Shown one piece after another: positions 24,375 to 33,710 of a stretch of DNA of 64,000 nucleotides (the stretch's first letter is position 1; each line of letters starts with the position of its first letter). The stretch is from Bacteroidia bacterium (GTDB lineage: Bacteria; Bacteroidota; Bacteroidia; Flavobacteriales; Flavobacteriaceae). A program made the translations under genes and the position numbers. The DNA is taken from positions 1-64,000 of the forward strand of contig JAUIBH010000001.1 of assembly GCA_030427985.1 (NCBI GenBank), read 5' to 3'. The notes beneath the pieces are model-generated. The model worked only from the letters and a program-made list of their open reading frames with translations. It had not been told where the DNA came from and made no database searches.

Positions 24375-26771
24375 ATGGTAGCAAAGCTCACTAAAGGATT
24401 TTGGCCTAAGGTCGCCCGCATTATTCTTCGCAATAGGATTTTGATTCTGATTGCCATTCTTGGGTTCACAGTTTTTTTGGCTCTACAGTGGAAAAACATG
24501 CGGTTTTCCAATACAGAGGCCAACATTCTTCCTGATGACCACCCTGCCACCATTGAATACAATGCCTTTACCAAAGTATTTGGTGAGGAGGGGAATGCCA
24601 TTGTTATAGCTGTTCGGGATTCTGCTTTGTTCAACCCTATAAACTTCAACCGTTGGAACAAGCTAAGCAAGCAGCTGGAAGCCTTTCCTGAAATTGATTT
24701 TGTAGTATCTACAGACAACCTAAGGGTTTTGGTCAAGGACAATGAGGCCCAAGCTTTTGTTATGGAGCCCTACATTAAAAGTCCGCCCAAGACCAAAAAA
24801 GAGGTAGATTCACTCAAAAATCATCTCTTCAACGAGCTCCCTTTCTACGACAATCTAGTCTATAACCCTAAAAGTGGTACTATCCAGACCATTGCCTATT
24901 TGGATAAAGACATTATGAATACCGAGGTGCGAAATCAGTTTATCCTGAACGACCTCGGCGATTTGGTGGAAGGCTTTGAAGAAGAAACCCAATTGGATGT
25001 GCATGTCTCTGGTATGCCCTACATCCGTACTTGGAACACCAAATCCATTGTGGATGAAATCGGAATTTTTATTGTGGCTGCCCTATTGGTCACCTCCTTG
25101 ATTTTCTTCTTTTTCTTTAGAAGTTTTAGAGCCACCTTTATTTCCATGTGTGTGGTGATCATTGGGGTGATGTGGGCCTTCGGGTTCTTGGGTCTAATGC
25201 AGTACGAGATAACCATTCTCACGGCACTTATACCACCCCTGATCATTGTTATTGGAATCCCCAACTGTATATTCCTCATCAACAAATACCAGCAGGAAGT
25301 CAAAAAACACGGAAATCAAGCGCTTTCCTTGCAACGCGTCATCTCTAAAATTGGGAACGCCACCTTAATGACCAATATTACCACAGCATCCGGATTTGCC
25401 ACCTTCATTATTTTGGACAGTGACCTGCTCAAAGAATTTGGTATTGTGGCCTCGATCAACATTGTGGGGATTTTTATCCTTTCCCTATTGATCATTCCAA
25501 TTATTTACAGCTTCATGCCACTTCCCAAAACGAAACACTTGAAGCATCTCAACAAAAAGTGGATTGACTTTTTTGTGAATCGAATGGAAAGCATAGTTCG
25601 GAATCACAGAATAGCTGTTTATTTAGTCACCGTTGGGGTATTGGTATTGAGTATTATTGGCATCTATCAGATAAAAATTACAGGTAGCCGGATTGAAGAC
25701 CTCCCCAAAAACACCCATTTTTTTAAGGACATTCGCTTTTTTGAGCAAGAATTTGACGGTATCATGCCCATGGAAATCGTGGTGGATACTGAACGGAAAA
25801 ACGGAGTCATTAAACCCGCCACCCTAAAACGAATGGATCAGTTGGGAACCGTCATTGATGAAATCCCGGAGCTTTCACGGCCACTGTCGGTGGTGGATCT
25901 GATCAAATATTCCAAACAGGCTTTTTATAACGGCATCCCAAAATATTACCAGTTGCCCACATCGCAGGAAAACACATTTATCATGGATGTGGCCCGAAAA
26001 TCTTCCAGTGAAGGAGATCTTTTAAAAAGTTTTGTGGACAGTACGGGGCAAACGGCTCGGCTAACCACCTATATGCGTGACGTTAAAATAGACCGCATGG
26101 AAGAAATTGAAGAAGACGTGCAGCAGGCTATCGACAAGTTTTTTCCTTCTGAACGGTTCAAAGTTTTTATGACCGGAAAGGCGCTCCTCTTTTTAAAGGG
26201 CACCAAATATTTGGTCAAAAATTTGTTGTTATCACTGGCTCTAGCCATTGGATTGATTTCCCTTTTTATGGCTTATTTGTTCCGTTCCTTCCGAATGGTG
26301 ATCATCTCGTTGGTCCCCAACTTGCTTCCATTGGTGATCACAGCGGGGGTCATGGGATATTTAGGTGTGCCCATAAAGCCCTCCACCATTTTGGTGTTTA
26401 GCATTGCTTTTGGGATTTCGGTGGATGACACCATCCACTTTTTGGCCAAATACCGGCAAGAACTGGCCGCCCATAAATGGCATATCAAAAGATCGGTTTA
26501 TGCAGCGTTGCGTGAAACCGGGGTAAGTATGTTCTATACCTCCATTGTGCTTTTCTTTGGATTTTCGGTCTTTATCATCTCCAGTTTTGGAGGTACGAAG
26601 GCCCTCGGTGGATTAGTATCCGCAACCTTGCTTTTTGCCATGCTCTCCAATTTGATCCTGTTGCCTTCCCTACTCCTTTCCTTGGAAAGAAGTATTGCCA
26701 ACAAACAAGTCCTTAAAAAGCCCCAAATCGATATTTTACCTAAGGAAGAGGACAACCTCAAGGACAAATAA
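24375..26771 (+). CDS. RND superfamily transporter, MMPL type
   Basis: A 798-residue inner-membrane protein with the two-fold RND layout: one membrane helix (about 17-33), a periplasmic loop, five helices (about 225-375), a second single helix (about 415-435), a second loop and five more helices (about 615-775). It is of the shorter MMPL/Patched kind that often moves lipids or hydrophobic compounds. The second half contains FGISVDDTIHFLAKYR, with the acidic pair in helix 10 used for proton coupling. It lies alone between frr and asnS, and its substrate is unknown. Confidence 0.92.
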   Translation: MVAKLTKGFWPKVARIILRNRILILIAILGFTVFLALQWKNMRFSNTEANILPDDHPATIEYNAFTKVFGEEGNAIVIAVRDSALFNPINFNRWNKLSKQLEAFPEIDFVVSTDNLRVLVKDNEAQAFVMEPYIKSPPKTKKEVDSLKNHLFNELPFYDNLVYNPKSGTIQTIAYLDKDIMNTEVRNQFILNDLGDLVEGFEEETQLDVHVSGMPYIRTWNTKSIVDEIGIFIVAALLVTSLIFFFFFRSFRATFISMCVVIIGVMWAFGFLGLMQYEITILTALIPPLIIVIGIPNCIFLINKYQQEVKKHGNQALSLQRVISKIGNATLMTNITTASGFATFIILDSDLLKEFGIVASINIVGIFILSLLIIPIIYSFMPLPKTKHLKHLNKKWIDFFVNRMESIVRNHRIAVYLVTVGVLVLSIIGIYQIKITGSRIEDLPKNTHFFKDIRFFEQEFDGIMPMEIVVDTERKNGVIKPATLKRMDQLGTVIDEIPELSRPLSVVDLIKYSKQAFYNGIPKYYQLPTSQENTFIMDVARKSSSEGDLLKSFVDSTGQTARLTTYMRDVKIDRMEEIEEDVQQAIDKFFPSERFKVFMTGKALLFLKGTKYLVKNLLLSLALAIGLISLFMAYLFRSFRMVIISLVPNLLPLVITAGVMGYLGVPIKPSTILVFSIAFGISVDDTIHFLAKYRQELAAHKWHIKRSVYAALRETGVSMFYTSIVLFFGFSVFIISSFGGTKALGGLVSATLLFAMLSNLILLPSLLLSLERSIANKQVLKKPQIDILPKEEDNLKDK

Positions 26772-26828
26772 TCCGAGAAACTGCCATAAATATGGCGATT
26801 CCATTGCTCTCATTTTTTATCAAAAACC

Positions 26829-26836
26829 TATCTTTA
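26829..26836 (+). promoter_or_regulatory. asnS -7 promoter box
   Basis: TATCTTTA (TAnnTTTA) lies 25 bases before the ATG at 26862 and supports that start over an in-frame TTG two codons earlier. Confidence 0.5.
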
Positions 26837-26861
26837 CCGCTTAAATTACGATAGCTTGACA

Positions 26862-28295
26862 ATGAAATCTTATTCCATAAAAGAATTGCTGGAAAAGCAG
26901 CCCATAGGAGAACCTGTTGAAGTAAATGGATGGGTAAAAACATTTAGGAGTAACCGATTTATAGCCTTGAACGATGGTTCAACCATACATAACATACAAT
27001 GTGTTGTGGATTTTGAGAATTTGGATGAAACCATCCTCAAAAAAATCAATACAGGTGCCGCCCTAAAAATATCCGGCACCCTTGAAGAAAGTCAAGGAAG
27101 AGGACAAAGCGTGGAAATCCAGACCACAGATATCTTTGTGCACGGTACTGCCGACCCAGAGACTTACCCGATTCAACCTAAAAAGCATTCCTTGGAATTT
27201 TTACGGGAAAAGGCGCATTTGCGGGTGCGTACCAACACATTTTCTGCGGTGATGCGGGTACGTTCAGGATTGTCTTTTGCCATTCACAGCTATTTTCAAC
27301 AAAATGGGTTCTATTATTTCCATGCTCCTATCATTACCGGTTCTGATGCCGAAGGCGCTGGTGAGATGTTTCAGGTGACCACTTTGGACAGCAAAAATCC
27401 TCCGATTGATGAACAAGGCAAGGTGGACTATTCCGAAGATTTCTTTGGCAAGGAGACCAACCTTACAGTTTCTGGTCAGCTGGAAGCCGAAACCTATGCC
27501 ATGGGCTTGGGCAAAGTATACACCTTTGGCCCCACGTTCAGGGCAGAAAACTCAAACACCTCCCGGCACTTGGCCGAATTTTGGATGATTGAGCCCGAAA
27601 TGGCTTTTTACGACTTGGACGCCAACATGGATTTGGCTGAGGATTTCATTAAATGGATCATTCAATATGTGCTGGACAACTGTAAAGATGATCTTGAATT
27701 TTTGGAGAAGCGCTTGTTGGATGAGGAAAAAACCAAGCCTCAAAACGAGCGTTCCGAAATGAGCTTGACCGATAAACTGAAGTTTGTGGTTGAAAACAAC
27801 TTTAAACGGGTCACTTATACCGAGGCCATCGATATTTTGCGGAACAGTAAACCCAACAAGAAGAAAAAATTCCAGTATCCTATCAATGAATGGGGTGCCG
27901 ATCTACAGAGCGAACATGAGCGCTTTTTAGTGGAAAAACATTTTAAATGTCCGGTTATCCTTTTTGATTATCCGGCCAACATCAAAGCATTTTATATGCG
28001 TTTGAACGAGGATGGTAAAACTGTTCGTGCCATGGACGTCCTTTTCCCGGGTATCGGCGAAATTGTGGGAGGTTCCCAACGTGAGGAGCGCTTGGATGTG
28101 CTTCAACAAAAAATAAAGGAACTGGACATTGACGAGAAAGAACTTTGGTGGTATTTAGACCTTAGACGTTTCGGTACGGCCGTACACAGTGGATTTGGAC
28201 TTGGCTTTGAACGTATGGTCCAGTTTGCTACTGGCATGGGCAATATTAGGGACGTAATCCCCTACCCTAGAACCCCGCAGAATGCGGAGTTTTAA
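26862..28295 (+). CDS. asnS: Asparaginyl-tRNA synthetase
   Basis: A 477-residue class IIb synthetase that charges tRNA-Asn. It has an N-terminal OB-fold anticodon domain (about 1-110) and a catalytic domain with motif 2 ([19 protein letters not shown]) and motif 3 ([12 protein letters not shown]). An insert of about 80 residues in the middle of the catalytic domain is usual for bacterial AsnRS. A direct AsnRS means the cell need not rely on amidation of Asp-tRNA-Asn. rpoN follows after 46 bases. Confidence 0.97.
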   Translation: MKSYSIKELLEKQPIGEPVEVNGWVKTFRSNRFIALNDGSTIHNIQCVVDFENLDETILKKINTGAALKISGTLEESQGRGQSVEIQTTDIFVHGTADPETYPIQPKKHSLEFLREKAHLRVRTNTFSAVMRVRSGLSFAIHSYFQQNGFYYFHAPIITGSDAEGAGEMFQVTTLDSKNPPIDEQGKVDYSEDFFGKETNLTVSGQLEAETYAMGLGKVYTFGPTFRAENSNTSRHLAEFWMIEPEMAFYDLDANMDLAEDFIKWIIQYVLDNCKDDLEFLEKRLLDEEKTKPQNERSEMSLTDKLKFVVENNFKRVTYTEAIDILRNSKPNKKKKFQYPINEWGADLQSEHERFLVEKHFKCPVILFDYPANIKAFYMRLNEDGKTVRAMDVLFPGIGEIVGGSQREERLDVLQQKIKELDIDEKELWWYLDLRRFGTAVHSGFGLGFERMVQFATGMGNIRDVIPYPRTPQNAEF

Positions 28296-28341
28296 TTGGA
28301 TTTCTTAAATTTATAAGAAGGACGGTTGTAAATCAATCTGT

Positions 28342-29799
28342 ATGCTGAAACAACATCTACAGTTTAAGCTTTCCCAAAAACTGTCTCCACAGCAGATTCA
28401 GCTCATGAAGCTCATTCAATTGCCCACACAGGCTTTTGAACAGCGACTGAAGCAGGAGTTGGAAGATAACCCTGCGCTAGAAAGTGGAAAGGCGGAGAGC
28501 GAAACTATGGATGATACCTACGAGGATTCCTTTGATGATTCAGTGGACAATGAGACCATTTCTGCGGAGGACATTAATATTGATGACTACCTAAGTGATG
28601 ACGAAGTGCCTGATTATAGGACACAGACTAGCAATTACAGTCCAGATGACGATGAAAAGAGCATTCCCTACGCTGCTGGAATTTCGTTTAATCAATATTT
28701 GATTAACCAACTCAACACGGTATATCTGGATGATGAAGAGTGGGCCATTGCCGAATTTTTGGTGGGAAGTGTAGATGAAAGTGGTTATATCCGAAGGCCC
28801 ATTTCGGATATTATGGACGATCTGGCCTTTACCCAAAACATCTATGTTGAAGAGGAAAAGATTGAAGCTGTGCTTAAGGTGGTCCAAGATCTGGATCCTC
28901 CTGGTGTTGGCGCTAGGTCTTTGGATGAATGTTTGATCATTCAATTAAAACGAAAGGAACAGAAACCTACCGTTGAGCTTGCCATAAACATCTTGGAAAA
29001 GTCCTTTGACCAATTCACGAAAAAGCACTATTCCAAGCTCATCCAAAAGCACCATATTAGTGAAGAGGAACTCAAAGAGGCCATTTCAGAAATTGAAAAA
29101 CTGAACCCTAAACCTGGTGGTTCCTATTCGGGCAACAACCGAATCGTTGAACATATTGTCCCTGATTTTTCCATTAAAATTGTAGATGGGGAGCTTGATC
29201 TCACCCTAAATGGAAGAAATGCACCCGAATTGCATGTTTCCAAGGAATATAGCAATATGTTGCAGGGTTACAAAAACGCCAAGGAGAAATCCAAATCGCA
29301 GAAAGATACCGTTCTGTTCATCAAACAAAAATTGGATGCCGCCAAATGGTTCATTGATGCTATAAAACAGCGTCAACAGACACTGTACGTTACCATGAGC
29401 ACCATTATGAACTATCAGCAAGAGTACTTTATGACCGGGGATGAACGAAAGCTACGCCCCATGATCTTAAAGGACATCGCCGACAAAATAGATATGGATG
29501 TCTCTACCGTTTCCCGAGTGGCCAACAGTAAATATGTGGATACGCCCTATGGCACCAAACTGATCAAAGATTTCTTTTCTGAAGCCATGAAGAACGAACA
29601 GGGTGAGGATGTGTCTACAAAAGAGATCAAGAAAATACTGGAAACAGTAATCAAGAATGAGGAAAAGCGAAAACCTTTGACGGATGATAAGCTGGCAAAA
29701 ATTCTCAAAGAGCGGGGTTACCCCATAGCCCGGAGAACCGTGGCCAAATACAGGGAACAATTGGGCATTCCCGTGGCCAGGCTAAGAAAAGAGATATAA
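28342..29799 (+). CDS. rpoN: RNA polymerase sigma-54 factor
   Basis: A 485-residue sigma factor that needs AAA+ activators to start transcription. The N-terminal Gln/Leu-rich region (KLSPQQIQLMKLIQLPTQAF) binds activators, an acidic linker follows (about 50-105), then the core-binding domain, and the C-terminus holds the exact RpoN box ARRTVAKYRE. The length is normal. Its stop overlaps the start of the next gene by one base. No sigma-54 activator is seen in the window. Confidence 0.98.
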   Translation: MLKQHLQFKLSQKLSPQQIQLMKLIQLPTQAFEQRLKQELEDNPALESGKAESETMDDTYEDSFDDSVDNETISAEDINIDDYLSDDEVPDYRTQTSNYSPDDDEKSIPYAAGISFNQYLINQLNTVYLDDEEWAIAEFLVGSVDESGYIRRPISDIMDDLAFTQNIYVEEEKIEAVLKVVQDLDPPGVGARSLDECLIIQLKRKEQKPTVELAINILEKSFDQFTKKHYSKLIQKHHISEEELKEAISEIEKLNPKPGGSYSGNNRIVEHIVPDFSIKIVDGELDLTLNGRNAPELHVSKEYSNMLQGYKNAKEKSKSQKDTVLFIKQKLDAAKWFIDAIKQRQQTLYVTMSTIMNYQQEYFMTGDERKLRPMILKDIADKIDMDVSTVSRVANSKYVDTPYGTKLIKDFFSEAMKNEQGEDVSTKEIKKILETVIKNEEKRKPLTDDKLAKILKERGYPIARRTVAKYREQLGIPVARLRKEI

Positions 29800-30401
29800 T
29801 GCGCCACTTCTTAAACATTGTATCGTATCTCTTCCATCCCTTGTTCATTCCCATTGGAGGCACCATCCTCTATTTTATAGTAGCCCCTTATAGCACCCTT
29901 GAGATGCAAAGCGGCAACATTCTGCCCATTTTCATTTTAACAGTGATCATCCCCATTATCTTTTTTTTGATTCTGAAAAATCTAGGGGTGATACACTCCA
30001 TTTTTTTGCCCACCTTGGAAGAACGCAAATACCCGCTTTACATTAGCTGTATTTTATTTTTGATGATATTGTACAAGGTCATCCCAAATAATTATGTACA
30101 TGAGCTGTTTTACTTCTTTACAGGACTTTTAACCGCCACTGCTACCGCACTAATTCTTCTTTTCCTAAAATTCAAGATCAGCATGCATCTTTTAGGCATG
30201 GGCAGCATTTTAATGTTTATGATTGGTCTCAGTATTCATTTTGAGCTCAACATTACGCTTGCCATTAGCCTATTTGTGCTTTTTACGGGATTGGTAACTA
30301 CATCGAGATTGTATCTTAAAGCCCACAATAAAGCCGAATTATTGGTGGGGTTCCTTATTGGGTGCTGTTCCCAATTGATTATTTTGAAGTATTGGTTATA
30401 G
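29799..30401 (+). CDS. Integral membrane protein, distant PAP2-like
   Basis: A 200-residue protein with six hydrophobic segments. The layout SMHLLGMGS followed by RLYLKAHNKAELLVGFLIG resembles the SxHxxG and SRxxxxxHxxxDxxxG motifs of PAP2 lipid phosphatases, but the match is partial and some catalytic residues look changed, so it may not be an active phosphatase. Its start overlaps the rpoN stop by one base, a conserved flavobacterial arrangement. It ends six bases into the convergent PorT-like gene. Confidence 0.75.
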   Translation: MRHFLNIVSYLFHPLFIPIGGTILYFIVAPYSTLEMQSGNILPIFILTVIIPIIFFLILKNLGVIHSIFLPTLEERKYPLYISCILFLMILYKVIPNNYVHELFYFFTGLLTATATALILLFLKFKISMHLLGMGSILMFMIGLSIHFELNITLAISLFVLFTGLVTTSRLYLKAHNKAELLVGFLIGCCSQLIILKYWL

Positions 30402-31100
30402 GATATAGAAAATTAACCCGATACGTAAGACATTCAGATCCAAAGGCTCTCCTGCCTGCAGTATCGTATCTTCTTTCAACAAAGGGTTTAAGCTATAATA
30501 GACATGTATGTTCCAAGTATTGTACCCAAAGTTGAGCATAAGCCCGTATTGAAATTCTTGGATATCAGGATTTGAGAACGCCATGGTTCCATCATCTGTT
30601 ACTGTGCGCGATCTCCCTGAAAAGACATAACCCAATTTGGCACCGGCATAAATTCGCCAAAATCTGTATTCCTCTGCCGTAGAGGTTCTCCATCTAAATT
30701 CAAAAGGAACTTCTAGGGAATGTGTTTCCAACTTACTTCTGTTGAATTCTGATGTGTTTAGAACTTCATAAACGATATCATTACCGGAGGGGGTAGCAAC
30801 AATACTACTATAATAGGAATTAACAGCATAGCCCAAGCCAAGTCCAACCCCAAAGTTTCTTCTTGAATTCAAGGGGATATCCTTAATAAAACCAGTCTGA
30901 AAATTGTAAGATAAATTTCGTTGGACGGCACCGGAGGGTTTATTCAATAGTATATTATAGCCAAAACCGATATAGAATTGGTCTTCGAGATATCTGGAAA
31001 ACTGCTCTTCTTCCAACTCCAAGCTATCAGATTGTGCACTGATATGTACTGAAATCAGTAGAAAAGAAAGAATGGCAAAGTACCGTGACACGATAATCAT
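30396..31100 (-). CDS. PorT-like outer-membrane beta-barrel protein
   Basis: A 234-residue protein with a signal peptide (cleavage near ISAQ) and alternating beta strands ending in the aromatic LIFYIL. The motif FYIGFGYNILLNKP and the GLGLGYAVNSYYS strand match the porin/PorT family that travels with exbB-exbD in flavobacteria. In gliding species PorT supports type IX secretion, but this gene could be another barrel of the same fold. I take ATG 31100 as start; an upstream TTG at 31130 lies in a terminator stem. Confidence 0.85.
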   Translation of the reverse strand: MIIVSRYFAILSFLLISVHISAQSDSLELEEEQFSRYLEDQFYIGFGYNILLNKPSGAVQRNLSYNFQTGFIKDIPLNSRRNFGVGLGLGYAVNSYYSSIVATPSGNDIVYEVLNTSEFNRSKLETHSLEVPFEFRWRTSTAEEYRFWRIYAGAKLGYVFSGRSRTVTDDGTMAFSNPDIQEFQYGLMLNFGYNTWNIHVYYSLNPLLKEDTILQAGEPLDLNVLRIGLIFYIL

Positions 31101-31120
31101 CAATATTAAATTAAACAAAA

Positions 31121-31150
31121 AACGCCCCAAATATGATAATTTGGAGCGTT
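31121..31150 (-). terminator. Terminator between exbD and the PorT-like gene
   Basis: On the minus strand a 12-bp stem (one mismatch) AACGCTCCAAAT/ATTTGGGGCGTT is followed by T6, 24 bases after the exbD stop. Confidence 0.75.
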
Positions 31151-31173
31151 TCCCACTAAATCTAAGCTATTGC

Positions 31174-31656
31174 CTACTGTAGGTTGTTAAAAGCATCACC
31201 TTCATAGGTCGTATAATTGACCTTTAGGGCATTTACTTCTCTTAATTGTTGCTTAATATCGGTGATTAAACCCATATTGGCATTCTTGTCAACCTTAAGA
31301 GCAGTCGTCAATACGTTTTGAAGTTCTTGAGTTTTTTTTGCACTCTCAGCCAAAATGTAGGAACCTACTTCGTCCACACTGGCAAACTTATCGTTCAATT
31401 GAATCCTTGGTTCCGTTCCAAACACCTTCTGGTATTCTTGGGTCGGTTTTCCAACATAGATATAGATTACACGATCTTTCTTCTCCAATTTCTTTATTTC
31501 ACTTGCATTGGGAAGTGTATTTTCAACCAACAACGAACTATCTTTCATAGTGGTTACTGTCATAAAAAAGAACAGCAACATAAATACAATATCTGGCAAT
31601 GAAGCTGTAGATACTGCTGGCAAATCACCATCCTTCTTTTTTGTAAACTTAGCCAT
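31174..31656 (-). CDS. exbD: ExbD/TolR biopolymer transport protein (second)
   Basis: A 160-residue inner-membrane protein with one helix (about 22-40, SLPDIVFMLLFFFMTVT) that holds the proton-carrying Asp near residue 22, and a periplasmic domain. With ExbB it turns the proton gradient into force for TonB. It is the last gene of the exbB run, 14 bases after the first exbD. Two different ExbD proteins in one operon is usual in Bacteroidetes. Confidence 0.93.
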   Translation of the reverse strand: MAKFTKKKDGDLPAVSTASLPDIVFMLLFFFMTVTTMKDSSLLVENTLPNASEIKKLEKKDRVIYIYVGKPTQEYQKVFGTEPRIQLNDKFASVDEVGSYILAESAKKTQELQNVLTTALKVDKNANMGLITDIKQQLREVNALKVNYTTYEGDAFNNLQ

Positions 31657-31670
31657 ACTAAATTCTAGTT

Positions 31671-32276
31671 TTAATTGGTTGATGTTTCTGCTTCTGAAAG
31701 CTTTTGTGGAAACATATCCTGAACACGCTTCACTTTATCCTTTAGATCATCCCGAACAGATGAAGGTGTTTCTGGATTCAAGTATTCCGCCTCCATTTTG
31801 GTAAAATCCCTACCGTACAGTCTTTGTGCTTCACGATTACGAAGATCGTTGTACGCACCCACCAATTCGTTTTGAACGGTGATGTAAGTACTGTACTTAG
31901 TCTCCCTATCGTTTTTCAAAGAAATAATGGCTTTAGTAGGATTATCTGAAGAGGCTGGATCCTTTTTCCCTTTACAATAGGTACACGTTCCATCTGCATT
32001 GTTCTCAAGGAACGATACAGCGGCTTCCCTAAGGTTTTTCAAATCCATAAGATTATCCTCCACAAGCAATTGTCCATTTCTATTGATGTTCACCGTAAAA
32101 ATGTTCTTTTGCTTAATGATCACATCTTCTTCTGGCGGCTCAATGGGGGGCAACATACGGTCCAATCCTGCATCAGTTTCAATGGTGGTGGTCACCAAGA
32201 AAAAGATAAGCAGCAGGAACGCAATGTCCGCCATGGAACCGGCATTTACTTCCGGAGCTCCTTTTCTTCTAGGCAT
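31671..32276 (-). CDS. exbD: ExbD/TolR biopolymer transport protein (first)
   Basis: A 201-residue ExbD with the start MPRRKGAPEVNAGSMADIAF and one helix (about 17-35) that holds the conserved Asp of MADIAF. The periplasmic part is longer than that of its neighbour, with two Cys (CTYC near 100). It is followed by the second exbD after 14 bases and preceded by a small membrane protein gene after 11 bases. Confidence 0.93.
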   Translation of the reverse strand: MPRRKGAPEVNAGSMADIAFLLLIFFLVTTTIETDAGLDRMLPPIEPPEEDVIIKQKNIFTVNINRNGQLLVEDNLMDLKNLREAAVSFLENNADGTCTYCKGKKDPASSDNPTKAIISLKNDRETKYSTYITVQNELVGAYNDLRNREAQRLYGRDFTKMEAEYLNPETPSSVRDDLKDKVKRVQDMFPQKLSEAETSTN

Positions 32277-32287
32277 AATTCAACTTT

Positions 32288-32725
32288 TTACTTTACAAAC
32301 ATTCTCTTCAAACCTGGTAAAACCATAAGAAGTACAGCAATAACTGTAAGGATGAAGAATACATTCAATCCCATTCCTATGTTTTTAACAGTTCCCTCCG
32401 TAGTTTCTATACCTCTTCCGGACATGGCTTCAACAACAGCAGCGTTGTTGGAAGAAAGTCCATAGGAGATAGCAACTATAATGGCCAATCCACCAATGGC
32501 AAAAAGGGCCTTCTTAATACTTCCGGGCGTAGTAAACAGCTTTGCTAGTCCAAAAAACAATGCAGCTACAATTGCGATGGCCAACAAAATGTACATGATC
32601 ACGAACATAAAGTTCATGGCACCACTGTTGATGGCATCTGGATCATCTTGTGATGGCAAAGAGAACCAAAGAAAGGCCGCTATCAACCCGATGACTATAA
32701 GTACTATTTTAATTATCTTATTCAT
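32288..32725 (-). CDS. Small membrane protein of the exbB operon
   Basis: A 145-residue protein with four hydrophobic segments (about 5-20, 38-60, 70-88, 118-138) and no recognised domain. It sits between exbB and exbD, 27 and 11 bases away, in a fixed flavobacterial gene order, which points to a part in the same motor or its assembly. No function is known to me. Confidence 0.85.
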   Translation of the reverse strand: MNKIIKIVLIVIGLIAAFLWFSLPSQDDPDAINSGAMNFMFVIMYILLAIAIVAALFFGLAKLFTTPGSIKKALFAIGGLAIIVAISYGLSSNNAAVVEAMSGRGIETTEGTVKNIGMGLNVFFILTVIAVLLMVLPGLKRMFVK

Positions 32726-32752
32726 GATTCTCGATAGTTTTTGATTCGTAAA

Positions 32753-33478
32753 TTACTTCTTGTGGGCTGCCAACATATCAATCAAGGCAATGGAAGAATC
32801 TTCCATGTCGTTTACGATACTATCGATTTTAGCAATGATATAGTTATAGAAAATCTGTAGGATAATGGCAACGATCAAACCAAATACCGTTGTCAATAAC
32901 GCCACCTGAATATCACCAGCGATCAAAGAGGCACTCAAGTTACCTACCGCAGCAATTTTCTGGAAGGCCTGAATCATACCAATTACCGTACCCATGAACC
33001 CTAGCATGGGCGCAATGGCGATGAACAAAGACAACCAAGAAACGTTTTTCTCCAACTGTCCCATTTGTACACCTCCGTAGGCAACTACAGCTTTTTCGGC
33101 AGACTCCAATCCTTCTCCAGCTCTATCCAAACCTTGGTAATAGATGGAAGCAACGGGTCCTTTTGTGTTTCTACATACTTCTTTGGCAGCTTCAACACCA
33201 CCGGAAGCCAAGGCATCTTCAACCTGTTGCTTCAACTTAGTGGTATTAGTGGTTGCCAAATTCAAATAAATGATTCTTTCTATGGCAACTGCCAATCCCA
33301 GGATCAAACATAAAAGTACAATTCCCATAAAGGCAGGACCTCCTTGGATGAACTGTTCTTTCAACACTTGAGTGAAAGGTGTACTGGCCGCTTCTTCTTG
33401 CAACATTGCTGCAGATGCAGTGGTAGTTCCCAAAACAAACATTCCGGCAGCAGCCAGAGTAAAGGTTACTTTTTTCAT
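32753..33478 (-). CDS. exbB: MotA/TolQ/ExbB proton channel protein
   Basis: A 241-residue inner-membrane channel protein. An N-terminal hydrophobic stretch (VTFTLAAAGMFVLGTTTASA) resembles a signal peptide and is common in Bacteroidetes ExbB. Three main helices follow (about 50-70, 140-170, 190-215) with the diagnostic SLFIAIAPMLGFMGTVIGMI. It starts the operon exbB, small membrane gene, exbD, exbD. A TATCTTTA box on the minus strand (33514-33521) is a possible promoter. Confidence 0.95.
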   Translation of the reverse strand: MKKVTFTLAAAGMFVLGTTTASAAMLQEEAASTPFTQVLKEQFIQGGPAFMGIVLLCLILGLAVAIERIIYLNLATTNTTKLKQQVEDALASGGVEAAKEVCRNTKGPVASIYYQGLDRAGEGLESAEKAVVAYGGVQMGQLEKNVSWLSLFIAIAPMLGFMGTVIGMIQAFQKIAAVGNLSASLIAGDIQVALLTTVFGLIVAIILQIFYNYIIAKIDSIVNDMEDSSIALIDMLAAHKK

Positions 33479-33556
33479 TTTTCTTAAACTTAAATTTAGT
33501 TAGTTAATAATGTTAAAGATATAAAATTTTTGTAATTGTAAAATTAAAATACCTAG

Positions 33557-33644
33557 CAGAGAGGAAGGGATTCGAACCCTCGATACACTTTTGGTGTATA
33601 CACACTTTCCAGGCGTGCGCCTTCGACCACTCGGCCACCTCTCT
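33557..33644 (-). tRNA. tRNA-Ser (GGA)
   Basis: An 88-nt class II tRNA with a long variable arm. The acceptor stem AGAGAGG/CCTCTCT, D arm around GCCGAGTGGTCGAAGGC, anticodon stem CACGC/GTGTG with loop CTGGAAA (anticodon GGA, reading UCC and UCU), a variable arm of TATACACC/GTGTA type and T arm GGGTTCGAATCCC are all seen. Discriminator base G; CCA is not encoded. Confidence 0.96.
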
Positions 33645-33710
33645 AATTCCTTTCTTGGGCCGACCAATAAACAAAAAAATAATCAGTTATAGAAATTTGA
33701 CGCGTTAATT

